Origin: Chitinophagaceae bacterium
Lineage (GTDB): Bacteria > Bacteroidota > Bacteroidia > Chitinophagales > Chitinophagaceae
Length of the DNA stretch: 64,000 bases
NCBI GenBank assembly: GCA_016722465.1
Contig: JADKJC010000013.1
Location: 496,001-560,000, forward strand
Direction of reading: 5' to 3'
Part shown: one piece after another, positions 57,374 through 64,000 of the stretch
How the letters are laid out: every line of letters starts with the position of its first letter
How positions within the stretch are numbered: position 1 is the first letter of the stretch
Program-made: the position numbers and the translations under genes
The notes under the pieces: generated by a model
Told to the model about the DNA's origin: nothing
What the model saw: the letters and a program-made list of their open reading frames with translations, nothing else
Databases searched by the model: none

Positions 57374-57480
57374 CAAAGATAAAGAACGGATACGAAATGA
57401 CTGTTTACATGAACATTTACGGCAGGCGCTTGCATTACAGATTCTTATTCCGCTTCATTTCACTTAAAAAATTACCTTTG
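57374..57480. promoter_or_regulatory. Divergent -7 boxes between glmM and the cystathionine beta-synthase gene
   Basis: Minus strand TATCTTTG at 57374-57381 faces glmM; plus strand TACCTTTG at 57473-57480 faces the CBS gene, 20 bases before its ATG. Both match TAnnTTTG perfectly; convincing -33 elements were not found. No hairpin lies between. Confidence 0.5.
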
Positions 57481-57499
57481 GCGCAAAAATTACGATTGT

Positions 57500-58855
57500 A
57501 TGTGGCTCAACAACATTCTTGAAACGATTGGTAACACTCCGTTGATCAAACTGAATAAAATTACCAAAGACCTGCCTTGCACCGTACTGGCAAAAGTGGA
57601 ATACTTTAATCCCGGTAACAGTATCAAAGACCGTATGGCATTAAAAATGCTTGAAGTGGCAGAGCAGGAAGGAAAAATTAAACCCGGTGGAACAATTATT
57701 GAAGGCACCAGTGGCAATACTGGTATGGGCCTTGCACTGGCAGCCTGTGTTAAAGGTTACAAATGTATTTTCACTACTACCGACAAACAGTCTAAAGAAA
57801 AAGCCGATATATTAAAAGCAGTGGGTGCTGAAGTGATTGTATGCCCTACCAATGTAGAGCCGGAAGACCCACGTTCTTATTATTCAGTTAGTAAAAGACT
57901 GGCCACCGAAGTGCCCAATAGCTGGTATGTAAATCAATACGACAACCTGGCTAACAGGCAGGCACATTATGAACAAACAGGCCCCGAACTGTGGGAACAG
58001 ACAGAGGGAAAAATCACTCATCTTATTGTGGCTACAGGAACCGGCGGCACTATAGTGGGAACCGCAAAGTATTTAAAAGAAAAAAATCCCAATATTAAAA
58101 TATGGGCCGTAGACAGTTATGGAAGTTTATTGAAAAAATATTTTGAAACCGGGGAGCTTGATCAGAATGAAGTGTACCCATATATCAGCGAAGGTTTTGG
58201 AGAAGACTTTGTACCGCAGAACTACGACATGAGTTTGATTGATGAATTTACCAAAGTAACAGACAAGGATGGTGCTGTAATGGCAAGGCGGATTGCCAAA
58301 GAAGAAGGTATGTTCATTGGATATAGTGCCGGAAGTTGCCTGCAGGGAGTGTTTCAGTTAAAAGACCAGTTAAAAAAAGACGATGTGGTGGTTTGCATAT
58401 TTCATGATCATGGAAGCCGCTATGTAGGTAAGATATACAATGATCAATGGATGATCGAAAGAGGTTTTCTGGAGGTGAAAACATTCAGGGATCTTGTGAG
58501 TGGCAGGGGCAATAAAAAATTAATCGTATTAAACCCTGATAACACAGTGGCTGAAGCGGTAGAACTGATGAAGAAATATGAAATCGAGAATTTACCTGTA
58601 ATTGATAAAGGGAAAAATACCGGAGCCATATCAGAGAGTGGCTTGTTTGATAAAATTCTGGGTGATGCATCCATATTATCAAAACCAGTAGCTGCAGTTT
58701 TGGAAAAAGCTTATCCGGAGGTTACATTTGATACCCCTGTGGAGAGGTTGAGCAGTTTTATCAATAAAGATAATGGTGCGGTGCTGAGTAAAGACGAAGC
58801 AGGGGCTTTTCACATTGTTACCAAATATGACATTATTCAGAGCCTTGCTAAATAG
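57500..58855 (+). CDS. Cystathionine beta-synthase (PLP enzyme with CBS domain pair)
   Basis: 451 residues. The PLP domain has LNNILETIGNTPLIKLNKIT, the Schiff-base lysine in NPGNSIKDRMALKML and the phosphate loop EGTSGNTGMGLALA. After a short linker, two CBS domains cover about 335-451 (LIVLNPDNTVAEAVELMKKY, IENLPVIDKGKNTGAISESG). It condenses serine or an activated form with homocysteine or sulfide; this domain order is shared by bacterial CBS. CBS pairs usually bind adenosyl ligands and regulate activity. It is followed by a strong terminator. Confidence 0.93.
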   Translation: MWLNNILETIGNTPLIKLNKITKDLPCTVLAKVEYFNPGNSIKDRMALKMLEVAEQEGKIKPGGTIIEGTSGNTGMGLALAACVKGYKCIFTTTDKQSKEKADILKAVGAEVIVCPTNVEPEDPRSYYSVSKRLATEVPNSWYVNQYDNLANRQAHYEQTGPELWEQTEGKITHLIVATGTGGTIVGTAKYLKEKNPNIKIWAVDSYGSLLKKYFETGELDQNEVYPYISEGFGEDFVPQNYDMSLIDEFTKVTDKDGAVMARRIAKEEGMFIGYSAGSCLQGVFQLKDQLKKDDVVVCIFHDHGSRYVGKIYNDQWMIERGFLEVKTFRDLVSGRGNKKLIVLNPDNTVAEAVELMKKYEIENLPVIDKGKNTGAISESGLFDKILGDASILSKPVAAVLEKAYPEVTFDTPVERLSSFINKDNGAVLSKDEAGAFHIVTKYDIIQSLAK

Positions 58856-58892
58856 CCATACAGCAAAACTACTACTGGCTCAAACATTGATG

Positions 58893-58926
58893 AATGCTGC
58901 ATTGTAACCAATGCAGCATTTTTATT
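58893..58926 (+). terminator. Intrinsic terminator of the cystathionine beta-synthase gene
   Basis: AATGCTGCATTG (58893-58904), loop TAAC, CAATGCAGCATT (58909-58920) form a perfect 12-bp stem followed by a T-rich tail. It isolates the gene from the non-coding array downstream. Confidence 0.9.
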
Positions 58927-59054
58927 TGCTCTTTGGTTCAATAAAAAATATCGTAATTATACGAGTACCAGTGACGTAATTGTACATCGATATATATCGC
59001 AGATACACTTGCTGAAGCGTATTTACTGATAAAAAAAATAGGGCAAAACCGCTA

Positions 59055-59085
59055 TTTGCTGTGAAAAAATTGTGAATAATCTTTG
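59055..59085 (+). promoter_or_regulatory. Promoter of structured RNA A
   Basis: TTTG (59055-59058), 19 bases, then AATCTTTG (59078-59085), one mismatch from the TAnnTTTG box; spacing is ideal for the Bacteroidota primary sigma factor. Predicted transcript start is at about 59090-59092, exactly where the 5' arm of the RNA begins. Confidence 0.6.
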
Positions 59086-59089
59086 TCAT

Positions 59090-59560
59090 GAAGTTGATTG
59101 ATAGCTGATAGTATCAATTATATCCTAAAATCCAACATCTAAACCAGCTTAATATCCAATATCACTGAAAAGCAAAGAGATTAAAATCCAGTATCAGTCA
59201 ACTTCACTTTTTTTAAATCCCCACGCTTAGAAAACTACCAAACGATTATTTGTTAAACGAAATACTTCCTTGAAAAAACCAACCCTGTCCGGTATCCTGC
59301 TGAAAGCGTGCTTTTGATCCCTGCCACTGATAACTGCTACTACCATTAAATTGTATTCATACCTTACAGAAAGCCGTTTAGTTATCTATCCTGGAACAGC
59401 TGCTGAATTTTTATTCAGATGCAGCGAAGACTAAGACTTTGAGCACTGTCCCGATGAAGGTGTACTCAAAACCTCAAAATTATTTTGACTGGCGAAAGGC
59501 TGATGTCAAAAAAAAAATTAGCTCCCACTGATTATTGAAAAATGATGTGGGAGCTTTTTT
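59090..59560 (+). ncRNA. Structured RNA A, first of a tandem family
   Basis: About 470 nt, no credible reading frame. The 5' arm GAAGTTGATTGATA (59090-59103) can pair with TATCAGTCAACTTC (59192-59205), a 14-bp stem with one G-U pair, closing a domain of about 88 nt rich in AAATCCA-like linkers. Locally, ATTGATA can instead pair with TATCAAT (about 59112-59118), so two folds compete. Further hairpins lie at roughly 59400-59435 (GCTGCTGAAT/ATTCAGATGCAGC) and TTTTGAC/GTCAAAA near 59482-59510. A terminator ends it: AGCTCCCAC (59520-59528), GTGGGAGCT (59547-59555), then six T (59555-59560). RNA B shares the 5' domain. No known family recognised; function unknown. Confidence 0.65.
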
Positions 59561-59887
59561 ATGGATATTATTTATCGGTAACAATAAACGGCAGGGCTAT
59601 TAACAACAGCCAGGAATACACACTCTGTGAATATTCGTCAAAGTATAAAAGTATTCATACGCATTTATCATTCCTCAAAAAAAGAATTACCTGAATATCA
59701 CTTATGTAAAAAATAGAATGGGTCGTAAAAAGCCATTTTTAAAAAAACTACTACGTAGTTTTACGAATATCATATTAATCCACTTCAATCCAGTACAAAC
59801 AGTACTTTCAGGTGATAACGCTAACACGAAAAATAGCTTTTCCAACGTTAAAAAATGCCGGGGTGCCCTTTTTACACCGGTATTTTT
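59561..59887 (+). other. Spacer between RNAs A and B with two further hairpins
   Basis: No gene. AAAACTAC (59744-59751), loop TAC, GTAGTTTT (59755-59762) is a perfect 8-bp hairpin. Near the end, AAAAATGCCGGGGTG (59851-59865) faces CACCGGTATTTTT (59875-59887), a terminator-like stem with a two-base bulge and T-run. This could be a fourth, more diverged RNA unit (about 59570-59887), but no promoter was identified. The 61-codon frame at 59718-59903 is lysine-rich chance reading. Confidence 0.45.
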
Positions 59888-59937
59888 ACGATGTCAACGG
59901 TAATTATACCGCAGGCAAAAAAGAGCGTTTCCGCTAT

Positions 59938-59967
59938 TGTTGGTAACTAAAAAGGAGGTGATATTTG
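59938..59967 (+). promoter_or_regulatory. Promoter of structured RNA B, overlapping a perfect anti-16S-like sequence
   Basis: ATTG/TTG (59937-59942) and GATATTTG (59960-59967; one mismatch to TAnnTTTG) are spaced 17-20 bases. The RNA 5' arm starts six bases further on, as in RNA A. The segment between the boxes reads AAAAGGAGGTGAT, fully complementary to the 3' end of 16S rRNA, striking in a phylum that rarely uses such sites; it lies upstream of the start, so it is probably coincidence. Confidence 0.5.
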
Positions 59968-59972
59968 TACCA

Positions 59973-60477
59973 GAAGTTGATTGATATATTAATTATCAAT
60001 CCATCCAAAAATCCTGACAAACCAAAAAGATGCTAAATCCAAAATCTTTTAAAAGCTGTTAGAAATCCAATATCAGTCAACTTCTATTTTTTTTGAAAGA
60101 TGTAAATCAACATAGAATTACCAGAACTAAGTTTCCTGACGATCCAAAAAAAGCATATCCAATTCCTGTAATAAAACCAACATTCTGAATTAACCGTAAA
60201 AGCTTTTTAGCAATACAACGGGCAAAGAACAAACCAATATCCCGGAGATGCCTCAAAGCATCCCAGCAGAAAAACCACAAAGCCAATATCCATTGTTACT
60301 GCAGTAAAATGTAGTGATGATATCCGAAAAACCAAACACACTGAAACCAGGAATGTATTATTTCTGGAGAGGAACTTCCCTCAGATTTTTTTAGATCCCG
60401 GATTTGTCTTGACAGGCAGATTCAGCAAAAAAACTTCCACAGACTGTGCAAACAGTAAACTGTGGAAGTTTTTTTTT
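59973..60477 (+). ncRNA. Structured RNA B, second of the tandem family
   Basis: About 505 nt without coding frame. The 5' arm (59973-59986) and its 3' partner (60071-60084) are identical in sequence to those of RNA A and at almost the same spacing. The competing local hairpin is GATTGATA/TATCAATC, one pair longer than in A. The middle has hairpin modules joined by AAACCAATATCC-like linkers: GATGC-CTCAAA-GCATC near 60248-60263 and TTACTGCA/TGTAGTGA near 60297-60318. The 3' part (from about 60330) matches RNA C: CCAGGAAT/ATTTCTGG, GAGAGGAA, AGATCCC. It ends in a two-tier terminator, ACTTCCACAG (60433-60442), inner ACTGT-GCAA-ACAGT, CTGTGGAAGT (60460-60469) and a long T-run. Confidence 0.65.
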
Positions 60478-60669
60478 GCCTTTTGTTGTGATGAAAACAA
60501 CTTCATTCCATTGCAGAAACTGCCATTCCAGATTATTTATTTTTTTCCAAAAAAAAGACTTAAAAAAAACAACGGCATCCGGTAGTTTTATTTCTATAAA
60601 ATATTTTTTCTTGTAAAAATAAATTCCTTTGAAAGTCTTTGCCCATCAATGTTTCAGATATCATGTATC

Positions 60670-60700
60670 TTTTAATTAATAACTGTCCCTGATATTTTTG
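60670..60700 (+). promoter_or_regulatory. Promoter of structured RNA C
   Basis: TTTT (60670-60673), 19 bases, then TATTTTTG (60693-60700), a perfect TAnnTTTG box. Predicted start near 60706. Confidence 0.6.
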
Positions 60701-60705
60701 TTAAG

Positions 60706-61047
60706 GGATTTATAATAAAGTTTTACAGTCGTCGTTTTAGATTTATCCAATATAAAAACAAGAAACAGCTTCCTGTGAAAACTAAAGTTCAAATCCTAAA
60801 GAAGAACACAAAAACCAAATCCTGAACCTATGCCGTAAAAAGCGATGATGGTTCTGAAAGACCAAAAAACCAATTCCTAGGTCTATGCCTTAAAAAGCGA
60901 TGATGACCAGAAAAACCAACACTGAAACCCAGGAATTAAAAATTTCTGGAGAGGAAAACCCCTCTTAAAAAACTAAAGATCCCAGGACAGATTCACAAGA
61001 TTTGTCCAAACAAAAACCTTCCACAGTCAAAAGCTGTGGAAGTTTTT
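60706..61047 (+). ncRNA. Structured RNA C, third of the tandem family
   Basis: About 340 nt. It lacks the A/B 5' domain but shares the 3' domain of B: AAAAACCAA-ACACTGAAACC, stem CCAGGAATT/AATTTCTGG, AGAGG/CCTCT, AGATCCC. It has two copies of one hairpin module: GAACC (60824-60828) with GGTTC (60850-60854), and GGTC (60880-60883) with GACC (60905-60908). The 21-nt loops (TATGCCGTAAAAAGCGATGAT and its copy) differ at one base while the stems differ in sequence but keep pairing, i.e. they covary. GGACA/TGTCC near 60985-61007 pairs too. Terminator: CTTCCACAG (61018-61026), CTGTGGAAG (61034-61042), TTTTT. The next gene starts 49 bases on. Confidence 0.65.
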
Positions 61048-61083
61048 GTTTTTATACCCTTCTTTAGTGTCAAAACCGTCATT

Positions 61084-61091
61084 TATTTTTG
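61084..61091 (+). promoter_or_regulatory. -7 box of the metal-receptor gene, nearly leaderless
   Basis: TATTTTTG (61084-61091) is a perfect TAnnTTTG box only four bases before the ATG at 61096, so the transcript would start at or inside the first codons. Either the mRNA is leaderless or the true start lies slightly downstream. Confidence 0.4.
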
Positions 61092-61095
61092 TACT

Positions 61096-61863
61096 ATGAT
61101 ACTGCACTCCCCTACACTACTTGGTTACCAGCCAGAAAGAATTGTTTCACTGGTACCATCACAAACAGAACTGCTGTTTCACCTGGGGCTTGAAGCAGTT
61201 GTTGCCGGCATTACCAGGTTTTGTATTCATCCTGCGGCATGGGGGAAAAATAAAAACATTGTCGGCGGCACCAGGAATGTGAATCTTGACAAAATAAAAG
61301 CGCTCGACCCTGATCTGATCATTGCCAATAAAGAGGAGAACAACAAAGACCAAATTGAAGCCCTTGCGTTGAAATATAATCTTTGGGTAACCGATATCTC
61401 AAATCTTGATGAAGCTTTGCAAATGATCATTGATATTGGCTTACTTACCCAAACTCAAAAAAGAGCTGCTGAAATAACTGTTGAAATAAAGCAGCAGTTC
61501 AGTCATCTCCATCAGTCATCCCGAAAAATAAAAACCTGCTACCTGATCTGGCGCAATCCATACATGACGATTGGCGGGGATACTTTTATTCACGACATGC
61601 TGGAAAGATGTGGATTGGAGAATATATATGCTGCATCCAAACGTTATCCGGAAATCAATTTGAATGAATTAAAGGTTGATCATTGCCAGTTGCTGCAGCT
61701 TTCCTCCGAGCCCTACCCTTTTAAGCAGCAACACATTGATGAAATGCAAAAACTATTGCCTGGCACTACCATTATGCTGGTGGATGGAGAGCTATTCAGC
61801 TGGTATGGCAGCAGGCTTCTTCAGGCTCCTGCTTATTTCAATGCCCTTTTTAAAAATATCTGA
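61096..61863 (+). CDS. Helical-backbone metal receptor (BtuF-like/cobalamin-binding fold), no signal peptide
   Basis: 255 residues. RIVSLVPSQTELLFHLGLEA, VAGITRFCIHPAAWGKNKNI and GGTRNVNLDKIKALDPDLII are the first lobe of the BtuF/FhuD-type binding fold; a long backbone helix (about 125-150) leads to the second lobe (CYLIWRNPYMTIGGDTFIHD). There is no signal peptide from ATG 61096, and the longer open frame from 61036 runs back into the terminator of RNA C, so it was rejected. Cytoplasmic members without a transporter occur in Bacteroidota; ligand unknown (cobalamin or iron chelate by family). No ABC permease or ATPase is adjacent. Confidence 0.85.
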   Translation: MILHSPTLLGYQPERIVSLVPSQTELLFHLGLEAVVAGITRFCIHPAAWGKNKNIVGGTRNVNLDKIKALDPDLIIANKEENNKDQIEALALKYNLWVTDISNLDEALQMIIDIGLLTQTQKRAAEITVEIKQQFSHLHQSSRKIKTCYLIWRNPYMTIGGDTFIHDMLERCGLENIYAASKRYPEINLNELKVDHCQLLQLSSEPYPFKQQHIDEMQKLLPGTTIMLVDGELFSWYGSRLLQAPAYFNALFKNI

Positions 61864-61944
61864 ATAATGCTGTTTTTTTTTTTGATGTTGATCCACCTGC
61901 TCCACAGTATGTTTAAATATCATTCCCAAAAAGTCAAATTCACT

Positions 61945-61952
61945 TACTTTTG
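61945..61952 (+). promoter_or_regulatory. -7 box of the aldolase gene
   Basis: TACTTTTG matches TAnnTTTG perfectly and lies 18 bases before the ATG at 61970. No clear -33 element. Confidence 0.4.
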
Positions 61953-61969
61953 CAAAAAACAAATCTAAC

Positions 61970-63037
61970 ATGAGTAAATACAAAGCCGGCGTTTTATTCG
62001 GAGAAGAATTAAAAGCGCTGTACAACGATGCAAAAGACAACCAGTTTGCGCTGCCTGCAGTTAACTGCATTGGTACCAATACCATCAATGCAGCACTGGA
62101 AACTGCAGCCAAAGTAAACTCCCCTATCATTATACAATTCAGTAACGGTGGTGCCCAGTTTATCGCCGGAAAAGGAATGCCCAACGATAAATTGCAGGGA
62201 AATATTGCAGGTGGCGTTTCTGGTGCATTGCATATACACAATGTGGCCAAACATTATGGAGTGCCGGTTGTTTTGCATACCGATCATGCTGCCAAAAAAT
62301 GGCTGCCATGGATCAGCGGGTTAATTGATGCCGGTGAACAATTTTATAAAGAAAAAGGACAGCCTTTGTTCAGCAGCCACATGCTCGACCTGAGTGAGGA
62401 GCCATTGGAAGAAAATATTCATACCTCTGTTGAATTTTACAAACGCATGGCGCCCCTGGGCATGAGCATTGAAATTGAACTGGGTGTTACCGGTGGTGAA
62501 GAAGATGGCGTTGATAACAGCGATGTAGATAATGAAAAATTATATACCCAGCCAGCACACGTTGCCTATTCCTATACTGAATTGAGTAAAGTAGGCAGCA
62601 TGTTTACAATAGCTGCAGCATTTGGTAATGTGCATGGTGTTTATAAATCGGGCAATGTGCAGTTAACGCCGGTGATATTACACAACAGCCAGGTGTATAT
62701 AGAGAAAGAATTGAAGACAGGCCCTAAACCAGTTTATTTTGTATTCCACGGTGGTAGCGGCTCTCCGCAGGCGCAGATACGTGAAGCAATCGGTTATGGC
62801 GCTATCAAAATGAATATTGATACCGATCTGCAATGGGCTTTCTGGGAAGGAATTTTAAACAATTACAAAGCTAAAGAAGCTTATTTACAGGGCCAGCTTG
62901 GCAATCCTGAAGGGCCAGATTCTCCCAATAAAAAATATTACGATCCCCGTATATGGTTACGCAAAGGCGAAGAGTCCTTTATTAAAAGGCTGGAAGTGGC
63001 TTTTGATGACCTTAACTGCGTTAACCGGAACGCTTAA
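61970..63037 (+). CDS. fbaA: Class II fructose-bisphosphate aldolase
   Basis: 355 residues, the long E. coli-like class IIA form. Zinc ligands are in VVLHTDHAAKKWLPW and SIEIELGVTGGEEDGVDNSD; the phosphate-binding loop is YFVFHGGSGSPQAQIREAIG, and IKMNIDTDLQWAFW is the second phosphate motif. It interconverts fructose-1,6-bisphosphate and the triose phosphates in glycolysis and gluconeogenesis in the cytoplasm. Own promoter likely; it precedes accD by 149 bases. Confidence 0.96.
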   Translation: MSKYKAGVLFGEELKALYNDAKDNQFALPAVNCIGTNTINAALETAAKVNSPIIIQFSNGGAQFIAGKGMPNDKLQGNIAGGVSGALHIHNVAKHYGVPVVLHTDHAAKKWLPWISGLIDAGEQFYKEKGQPLFSSHMLDLSEEPLEENIHTSVEFYKRMAPLGMSIEIELGVTGGEEDGVDNSDVDNEKLYTQPAHVAYSYTELSKVGSMFTIAAAFGNVHGVYKSGNVQLTPVILHNSQVYIEKELKTGPKPVYFVFHGGSGSPQAQIREAIGYGAIKMNIDTDLQWAFWEGILNNYKAKEAYLQGQLGNPEGPDSPNKKYYDPRIWLRKGEESFIKRLEVAFDDLNCVNRNA

Positions 63038-63186
63038 TTATTTATCCCAGCAGGACACAGATATTACAAAAAAACCTTTGCGGCATCGGTGTCATTGTGG
63101 GGCATTTAACGAATATCCATAACTTAGTTTATTCATTGACGGTAACTTTAAACACCCTTATCCGGTAAATGATAATAATATTGGAT

Positions 63187-64000
63187 ATGGAAAAAACAAT
63201 GACCATGACAAGAGATGAAGATTTTGAGGCCCTTTTGGGTGGCCAGGAACCGATGGGATCTGAATCAGCTTCAAAAACTGGCGGCTGGTTTAAGCGCAAA
63301 AAGAAAGGGATATTGACCGAAACAAAAGACAAAGCAGATGCTCCAGAAGGGTTGTGGAGCAAATGTCCCAACTGTAAATATACCTGCACCATTTCGGAAC
63401 TGAAAGAGAACCTTTCTGTTTGTCCCAAATGCGATTATCATCACCGCATTGGTAGTGATGAATACTTTAGTTTTATTTTTGATGAAGACACTGATAGTGA
63501 ATTATTTGCCGGTGTTGTTTCCAAGGATTATTTAGGCTTTGTTGACCTGAAGCCCTATGGGAAAAGATTAGAAGAAACCTACGCAAAGACAGATATTCAT
63601 GATTCTATTACGGTGGCACACGGCAAGGTAAAAGACCATGACCTGGTGGTTGCCTGCATGGATTTTGAATTCATTGGCGGTAGCCTGGGCAGCGTGATGG
63701 GTGAAAAAATTGCCCGTGCCTGCGACTATTGTATTAAGCACCGCATTCCTTTTATGATCATTAATAAAAGTGGCGGCGCCAGGATGATGGAAAGCGCTTT
63801 CTCTCTGATGCAACTGGCAAAAACCTCCGGCAAACTTTCCCAGTTGGCCGATGCAGGTATTCCCTATATCTCTTTGTGTACCGATCCTACTTTTGGTGGT
63901 ACCACCGCTTCCTTTGCCATGCTGGGTGATATCATTTGCGGAGAACCAGGTGCACTGATTGGTTTTGCCGGCCCAAGGGTAATTAAAGAAACCATTAAAA
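63187..64000 (+). CDS. accD: Acetyl-CoA carboxylase carboxyltransferase beta subunit (3' end outside window)
   Basis: At least 271 residues, still open at base 64000. A zinc ribbon (LWSKCPNCKYTCTISEL ... CPKCDYHHRI, four Cys) and the carboxyltransferase core (FEFIGGSLGSVMGEKIARAC, INKSGGARMMESAFSLMQL, TDPTFGGTTASFAMLGDIIC) are typical of AccD, which transfers CO2 from carboxybiotin to acetyl-CoA in fatty-acid synthesis. The usual Bacteroidota start is near GWFKRKKKG; here the ATG at 63187 adds about 35 residues of acidic, low-complexity sequence. ATG 63253 is an alternative start. Confidence 0.94.
   Translation, partial: MEKTMTMTRDEDFEALLGGQEPMGSESASKTGGWFKRKKKGILTETKDKADAPEGLWSKCPNCKYTCTISELKENLSVCPKCDYHHRIGSDEYFSFIFDEDTDSELFAGVVSKDYLGFVDLKPYGKRLEETYAKTDIHDSITVAHGKVKDHDLVVACMDFEFIGGSLGSVMGEKIARACDYCIKHRIPFMIINKSGGARMMESAFSLMQLAKTSGKLSQLADAGIPYISLCTDPTFGGTTASFAMLGDIICGEPGALIGFAGPRVIKETIK

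Noticed and set aside
59718..59903. 61-codon frame in the gene desert
   Set aside because: Lysine-rich, no family, overlaps a palindrome and a terminator-like hairpin; better explained as chance reading in non-coding DNA.
59090..61047. CRISPR array or tracr-like locus
   Set aside because: Repeated linkers are irregular and degenerate, spacing varies and there are no cas genes; the repeats are hairpin modules of RNAs.
61036..61095. Longer N-terminus for the metal-receptor protein
   Set aside because: The extension reads through the T-run of the RNA C terminator and does not look like a signal peptide; the -7 box lies just before ATG 61096.
1..64000. tRNA, rRNA, integrase, transposase, plasmid or phage genes
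   Set aside because: None recognised on either strand; there is no sign that the glycan locus is a recently inserted island.

Overview
The window reads as a chromosome segment of a Bacteroidota bacterium, most likely Chitinophagales/Chitinophagaceae-like. The AT-rich spacers repeatedly carry a perfect or near-perfect TAnnTTTG -7 box, and Shine-Dalgarno sequences are almost absent. Recognisable content fits that phylum: NlpC/P60, DUF4349, DUF2911, DUF2752, FadL-type and UpxY-type proteins, and an exosortase with a PID-CTERM-like substrate. Genus cannot be named from sequence alone. No rRNA, tRNA, integrase, IS or CRISPR array was seen.

Layout. 1-12.6 kb holds the end of an M1 peptidase, a Wzx-like flippase, a C40 peptidase, a response regulator/cupin/sensor-kinase group, two paralogous small XRE regulators, a secreted DNA/RNA nuclease, a TIR protein with a probable pYEATS domain, a DUF4349 protein and an L,D-transpeptidase. 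12.6-48.7 kb is one long minus-strand surface-polysaccharide locus. Read in transcription order it runs: a tiny PID-CTERM-like protein, Wza-type export lipoprotein, Wzc-type tyrosine kinase, UpxY/NusG antiterminator, AsnB, Wzm/Wzt ABC exporter, many GT2/GT4 glycosyltransferases, methyltransferases and a GT11 fucosyltransferase, two OafA-type acyltransferases, a Wzy-like polymerase, an exosortase, a WcaF-type acetyltransferase, an unusual E1/E2/ACP-PPTase module, a GT2 and a PHP-type tyrosine phosphatase. 49-64 kb is mostly housekeeping: DUF2911, DUF721, proS, a FadL-like porin, cysteine desulfurase, glmM, cystathionine beta-synthase, a metal-receptor protein, class II aldolase and the start of accD.

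Three things stand out. First, 59.0-61.05 kb has no credible protein but carries three tandem, promoter-led and terminator-tailed structured RNAs that share modules. The first two have an identical 14-nt 5' arm and 14-nt 3' arm plus a competing local hairpin; the third contains two hairpin modules with covarying stems. Second, the polysaccharide locus embeds a fused 2-oxoacid dehydrogenase E1, an E2 with a C-terminal zinc ribbon and an altered active-site motif, and an ACP-like/phosphopantetheinyl-transferase fusion with a membrane tail, overlapping or abutting an OafA acyltransferase. This suggests a dedicated acyl-donor supply for the glycan. Third, an exosortase sits in the same operon as a PID-CTERM-like mini-protein, itself hidden by a one-base deletion.

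Quality warning. At least thirteen genes are broken by apparent losses of one or two bases, nearly all in short mononucleotide runs and never by clear gains. This points to homopolymer under-calling in the assembly rather than decay. Split genes are therefore given here as single loci with the break positions. One methyltransferase (25.2-26.1 kb) and one glycosyltransferase (24.2-25.2 kb) carry further damage that may be real.
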